Source of the DNA: Curtobacterium sp. MCLR17_007 | GTDB lineage: Bacteria > Actinomycetota > Actinomycetes > Actinomycetales > Microbacteriaceae | Direction of reading: 5' to 3' | Assembly (NCBI RefSeq): GCF_003234655.2 | Contig: NZ_CP126271.1 | Location: 1,550,001-1,614,000, forward strand | DNA: 64,000 nucleotides | Shown: positions 61,319 to 64,000 of the stretch, piece after piece | Layout: every line of letters starts with the position of its first letter | Position numbering within the stretch: the first letter of the stretch is position 1 | Position numbers and translations under genes: made by a program | The notes under the pieces: generated by a model | What the model saw: only the letters and a program-made list of their open reading frames with translations | What the model was told of the DNA's origin: nothing | Databases searched by the model: none

Positions 61319-62062
61319 TCAGCGACCCCGGGCAGCTCGACGCCGGGGCGCGATCCCGTCGGACCGTCCGGGGGCCTGGAACGTGCGGACGAGCTCGGCC
61401 AGCAGCCGGGGCTGTTCGACGATCAGCCCGTGTGTCGCGCGCGGGACCACGGCGAGCTCGGCGTCCGGCACGGCCTCGAGCATCGTGGCCAGGTGCCCGA
61501 GGCGGACCTCGTCGTCGTCACCGCAGACGATCAGCACCGGGACCCCCAGGGTCGCCAGGTCCCCGGTGGTCCAGGCGGGCTCGACGGCGTGCATCGCCGC
61601 TGACTTCGCCACGACGACCGGCCAGTGCTCCCGCCCGTCCGGGGAGACCTCGGCGTAGGAGTCCGCCATGAACGCCGGCGGGTCGGCGTCGTCGAGCACC
61701 CCGTCGTGCCAGCAGTCCACCGCGAACGGCGCGCCGCCGAACACCAGCGAGCGCACCAGCTCCGGGCGGGTCATCGCCAGGTGCAGGCCGACCAGGGCGC
61801 CGTCGCTCCACCCCACCACGTGCAGGGGACCGACTCCCGCGTCCTCCACCAGCCGCGCCGCGACCGACGCCATGTCCGCCAGGTGCCACGGCCCCGCGAC
61901 GTCCGCGGACCGGCCGTGTCCCGGCAGGTCCACCAGCAGGACGCGGTACCCCGTGAGCTCGTCGACCAGCGGCCCCATCGACCGCGAGTCCGTCCCGCCG
62001 GGGTGCAGCACCAGGACCGCGGGACCCACCCCGCCGGAGTCGGACGTCCACACCGTCGCCAT
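61319..62062 (-). CDS. Alpha/beta-fold hydrolase
   Basis: A 247-residue alpha/beta hydrolase. Oxyanion region AVLVLHPGGTDSRSMGPL, VLLVDLPGHGRS, nucleophile elbow GWSDGALVGLHLA (Ser), acid in LIVCGDDDEVRLGH and His in VVPRATHGLIVEQP. The Pro-Gly-Gly in place of HG near the oxyanion hole and the GWSDG elbow are seen in lactone and ester hydrolases of this fold. The ATG at 62062 is used; ATG 62077 is in frame. Substrate unknown. Confidence 0.86.
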   Translation of the reverse strand: MATVWTSDSGGVGPAVLVLHPGGTDSRSMGPLVDELTGYRVLLVDLPGHGRSADVAGPWHLADMASVAARLVEDAGVGPLHVVGWSDGALVGLHLAMTRPELVRSLVFGGAPFAVDCWHDGVLDDADPPAFMADSYAEVSPDGREHWPVVVAKSAAMHAVEPAWTTGDLATLGVPVLIVCGDDDEVRLGHLATMLEAVPDAELAVVPRATHGLIVEQPRLLAELVRTFQAPGRSDGIAPRRRAARGR

Positions 62063-62162
62063 GCCTGATCGTCCCATCCCGGTCGCCGACGCGCCAGGTG
62101 ACCGGGGCAGACCTTGGTGTGCCCTCCGAACCGCTCGCCCGGCGCCCGGCAGGGTGGAGGGC

Positions 62163-62762
62163 ATGCGCACCACCCGGATCGGCCTCACCCTCCTGTCCAC
62201 CGCCGCGGTCGCCGTGGCCCTCGCGGGCTGCTCGGGCGGTGACGCCCCCGGACCGACCGAGACCGTCACGACGACGGCCACGGCCACGGCGACCCCGACC
62301 GCTCCGGCCGCGGGCGGTGGCACGGCACCGTCGCCGACGCCGTCCGCCACGTGCGGACCGGACGACGCCGGCACCGCGGTCACCCGGGCCACGGCGTCGC
62401 TGCCCGCACCCGCGGGCCTGTCCGGCGCCCGCTGGGACGCGACCGCGGCAGACACCTCCGGCTACGACGCCTGCGCGGCACTCTCCTGGTCCGTCGTCCC
62501 CGTCGCCGAGGGGACGGCGAGCAGTCCGAACGCCATCCTGCTGTTCCACGAGGGCACGTACCTCGGCACGGCCACGAAGGAGCAGTACCCGTTCCAGCCG
62601 ACCGTGCGTCGGACCGCCGACGACGCCATCGCCGTCACCTACCGTTACGCGCGTGCGTCGGACGCGAACGCGGACCCGAGCGGGACGACCGATGCGACCT
62701 ACACCTGGGACGGGGACGCCGGGCGCGTGCAGATGACCGGCGACGTGCCGCCGGAGCCGTGA
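62163..62762 (+). CDS. LppP/LprE-like lipoprotein
   Basis: A 199-residue lipoprotein with signal peptide and lipobox LAGC (Cys23), a Thr/Ala/Pro-rich linker and a C-terminal domain. The domain stretch NAILLFHEGTYLGTATKEQY and the pair of cysteines around it match the LppP/LprE family of actinobacteria, whose function is unknown. GGAGG sits just upstream of the ATG. It is followed 23 bp later by the epimerase-like gene, which may have its own start. Confidence 0.85.
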   Translation: MRTTRIGLTLLSTAAVAVALAGCSGGDAPGPTETVTTTATATATPTAPAAGGGTAPSPTPSATCGPDDAGTAVTRATASLPAPAGLSGARWDATAADTSGYDACAALSWSVVPVAEGTASSPNAILLFHEGTYLGTATKEQYPFQPTVRRTADDAIAVTYRYARASDANADPSGTTDATYTWDGDAGRVQMTGDVPPEP

Positions 62763-62785
62763 GCCACGTTCGCTAGGGTCGAGCG

Positions 62786-63625
62786 GTGACAGTCATCATC
62801 GCCGGCTGCGGCGACCTCGGCATCGCCACCGGCCTCCGGTTCTCCGCGGCCGGCCACCGCGTCGTCGGCCTCCGTCGTCGTGCGGAACTGGTCCCGGCCC
62901 CGCTCGAGGGCCGCGCCGTCGACCTCCGGCAGGACGTCCCGATCGTCGACGACGACACCGACGTCGTGGTCGTCGCACTCGCGGCGGGCAGCCGCGACGT
63001 CGCGACGTACCGCGCGACCTACGTCGACGGGCTCCGGAACGTGCTGGACGGCATCGCGTCGTCCGCAGCCGCACCGCGGTTGCTGGTCGTGTCCTCGACC
63101 GCGGTGTACGGCGGCGAGGGTGACGTGACCGAGTCGACGCCCGCCACCGGGGGGACACCGACGGCGGACGTCCTGCTCGAGGCCGAGGCGCTGCTGCGCG
63201 CCCGTGTCCCGGACGCCACGCTCGTGCGCCTGTCGGGCATCTACGGCCCCGGTCGTGAGCGCCTGGTCGACCAGGTCCGCGACGGCGCTGCCCGTCTGGC
63301 CCCGACGCCGGAGCGGTCGCGCATGACGAACCGCATCCACCGGGACGACGCGGCGGCAGCACTCGTCCACCTGGCGTCGCTGCCGTCCCCGCCGACGACG
63401 GTGATCGGGACCGACGACGAGCCCGTCCGGCTCGACACCGTCACCCGGTTCATCGCGGCCGAGCTCGGCACGGAAGTGCCCGCGGTCGACGACACGGCGA
63501 CCCCCGGCCCGGACAAGCGCCTGTCGAACGCGCTGCTGCGGTCGACCGGGTTCACGTTCTCGTACCCGACCTACCGCGAGGGCTACCGCGCCGTGATCGC
63601 CGGCGACGGCACGCGCCACCCCTGA
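62786..63625 (+). CDS. NAD(P)-binding epimerase-like protein (YeeZ type)
   Basis: A 279-residue extended-SDR-fold protein. The cofactor loop is VIIAGCGDLGIATGLRFSAAG, followed by LLVVSSTAVYGGEGDVTEST (the SST...Y region) and VRLSGIYGPGRERLVDQV, as in YeeZ and nucleoside-diphosphate-sugar epimerases. NRIHRDDAAAALVHLASL is a typical late segment. The Lys of the YxxxK motif is not evident (YGGEG), so catalysis may be lost or altered. TAGGGT at 62774-62779 is 6 bp before the GTG, suggesting a leaderless mRNA. Confidence 0.83.
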   Translation: MTVIIAGCGDLGIATGLRFSAAGHRVVGLRRRAELVPAPLEGRAVDLRQDVPIVDDDTDVVVVALAAGSRDVATYRATYVDGLRNVLDGIASSAAAPRLLVVSSTAVYGGEGDVTESTPATGGTPTADVLLEAEALLRARVPDATLVRLSGIYGPGRERLVDQVRDGAARLAPTPERSRMTNRIHRDDAAAALVHLASLPSPPTTVIGTDDEPVRLDTVTRFIAAELGTEVPAVDDTATPGPDKRLSNALLRSTGFTFSYPTYREGYRAVIAGDGTRHP

Positions 63626-63631
63626 CGCTGA

Positions 63632-64000
63632 TCAGGCCGCGGCGACGAGCAGCCGCGCGACCGACCGCGCCACGGCGGTGTCGTGCCCGGGGTCACGCAG
63701 CCGCATCGCGAGCGCTCCCGAGACCACGAGCGTGAGTTGTTCGCCGACGACGGCCGCAGCCGGGCCGACCAGGGGCTCGGCGAGCGCGGACAGCCGCGTG
63801 CGGAGCCCGTCCGTCTCGGCGTCCAGGACCACGCGGATCTCGGCGGGCGCGTCCGCGTACTCCGAGGCGGTCCCGAGGAACGCACACCACCGGGACGCGG
63901 CCGACCGGGCGCGGAAGTCGTCGAGCGCGTCGAAGACGGCCAGCAGCCGGTCGAGGGGGTCCGTCCAGCGTTCGACCGCAGCGGTCCAGGTGTCCTGCCA
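63632..64000 (-). CDS. TetR/AcrR-family regulator, C-terminal part (cut by window edge)
   Basis: The minus-strand frame is open from base 64000 to the stop at 63632 and gives 122 residues of the ligand-binding domain of a TetR/AcrR regulator. DRLLAVFDALDDFRARSAAS followed by RWCAFLGTASEYAD matches the typical C-terminal pattern in which FxGCxFxNAxxE-like residues follow the DAL helix. The DNA-binding part lies right of the window. It converges with the epimerase-like gene after a 6-bp gap. Confidence 0.78.
   Translation of the reverse strand, partial: WQDTWTAAVERWTDPLDRLLAVFDALDDFRARSAASRWCAFLGTASEYADAPAEIRVVLDAETDGLRTRLSALAEPLVGPAAAVVGEQLTLVVSGALAMRLRDPGHDTAVARSVARLLVAAA

Overview
The window is very GC-rich, roughly 70 percent by eye, with dense short-spaced genes, many GTG starts and many four-base ATGA or GTGA stop/start overlaps. 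This is typical of a high-GC actinobacterium. The gene content (homodimeric E1 pyruvate dehydrogenase next to an AhpE-type peroxiredoxin, several CUT1-type sugar ABC operons, GH130/GH4/GH38/GH2 enzymes, actinobacterial lipoproteins, UvrA2, PPK2) suggests a plant- or soil-associated member of the Microbacteriaceae, possibly Curtobacterium-like. That taxonomic placement is inference; no marker gene was compared.

Layout. 1-2882: start of aceE, a divergent peroxiredoxin, an alpha/beta hydrolase and a lipoprotein. 2886-7418: a compact minus-strand cluster with a holo-ACP synthase, a small carrier protein, an acyl-CoA-dehydrogenase-like flavoenzyme, a class II synthetase-like amino acid:carrier-protein ligase and a two-domain hydrolase whose second domain has a Cys nucleophile. 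This looks like a stand-alone aminoacyl-carrier pathway and is the best candidate for an undescribed system. 7441-13999: a LacI-controlled operon (LacI, binding protein, two permeases, two GH130-type enzymes) with a strong inverted-repeat operator. 14098-30063: a tRNA-Val, FetB-like permease, acyl-CoA synthetase, hydrolases, a two-component system coupled to a DUF4232 lipoprotein, a TetR/hydrolase pair, KatG, TerC, a GNAT enzyme, an MftR-like TetR divergent from an SDR, and a small membrane protein.

30160-34960: a second two-component system followed by a three-gene flavin/heme electron-transfer operon (ferric-reductase-like membrane protein, FMN-binding protein with a flavinylation motif, ApbE). 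35076-55203: two paralogous glycoside-utilisation loci. Each has a minus-strand arm (PfkB kinase, binding protein, permease, permease) and a divergent plus-strand arm (DeoR regulator, GH4 NAD-dependent glycosidase). Locus A adds a LacZ-type GH2 beta-galactosidase and a GH38 alpha-mannosidase; a phosphotransferase-like gene separates the loci. The end of the window holds an aldo/keto reductase, an LCP-family protein, UvrA2, PPK2, a hydrolase, an LppP/LprE-like lipoprotein, an NAD(P)-binding epimerase-like protein and the end of a TetR regulator cut by the window edge.

Two families of intergenic hairpins recur, nearly all at the 3' ends of genes. One carries GACGGGAGGC-type arms and the other CGGTGCGAG-type arms. 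They probably act as terminators but look like dispersed repeats. No insertion sequence, prophage, CRISPR array or rRNA was seen.
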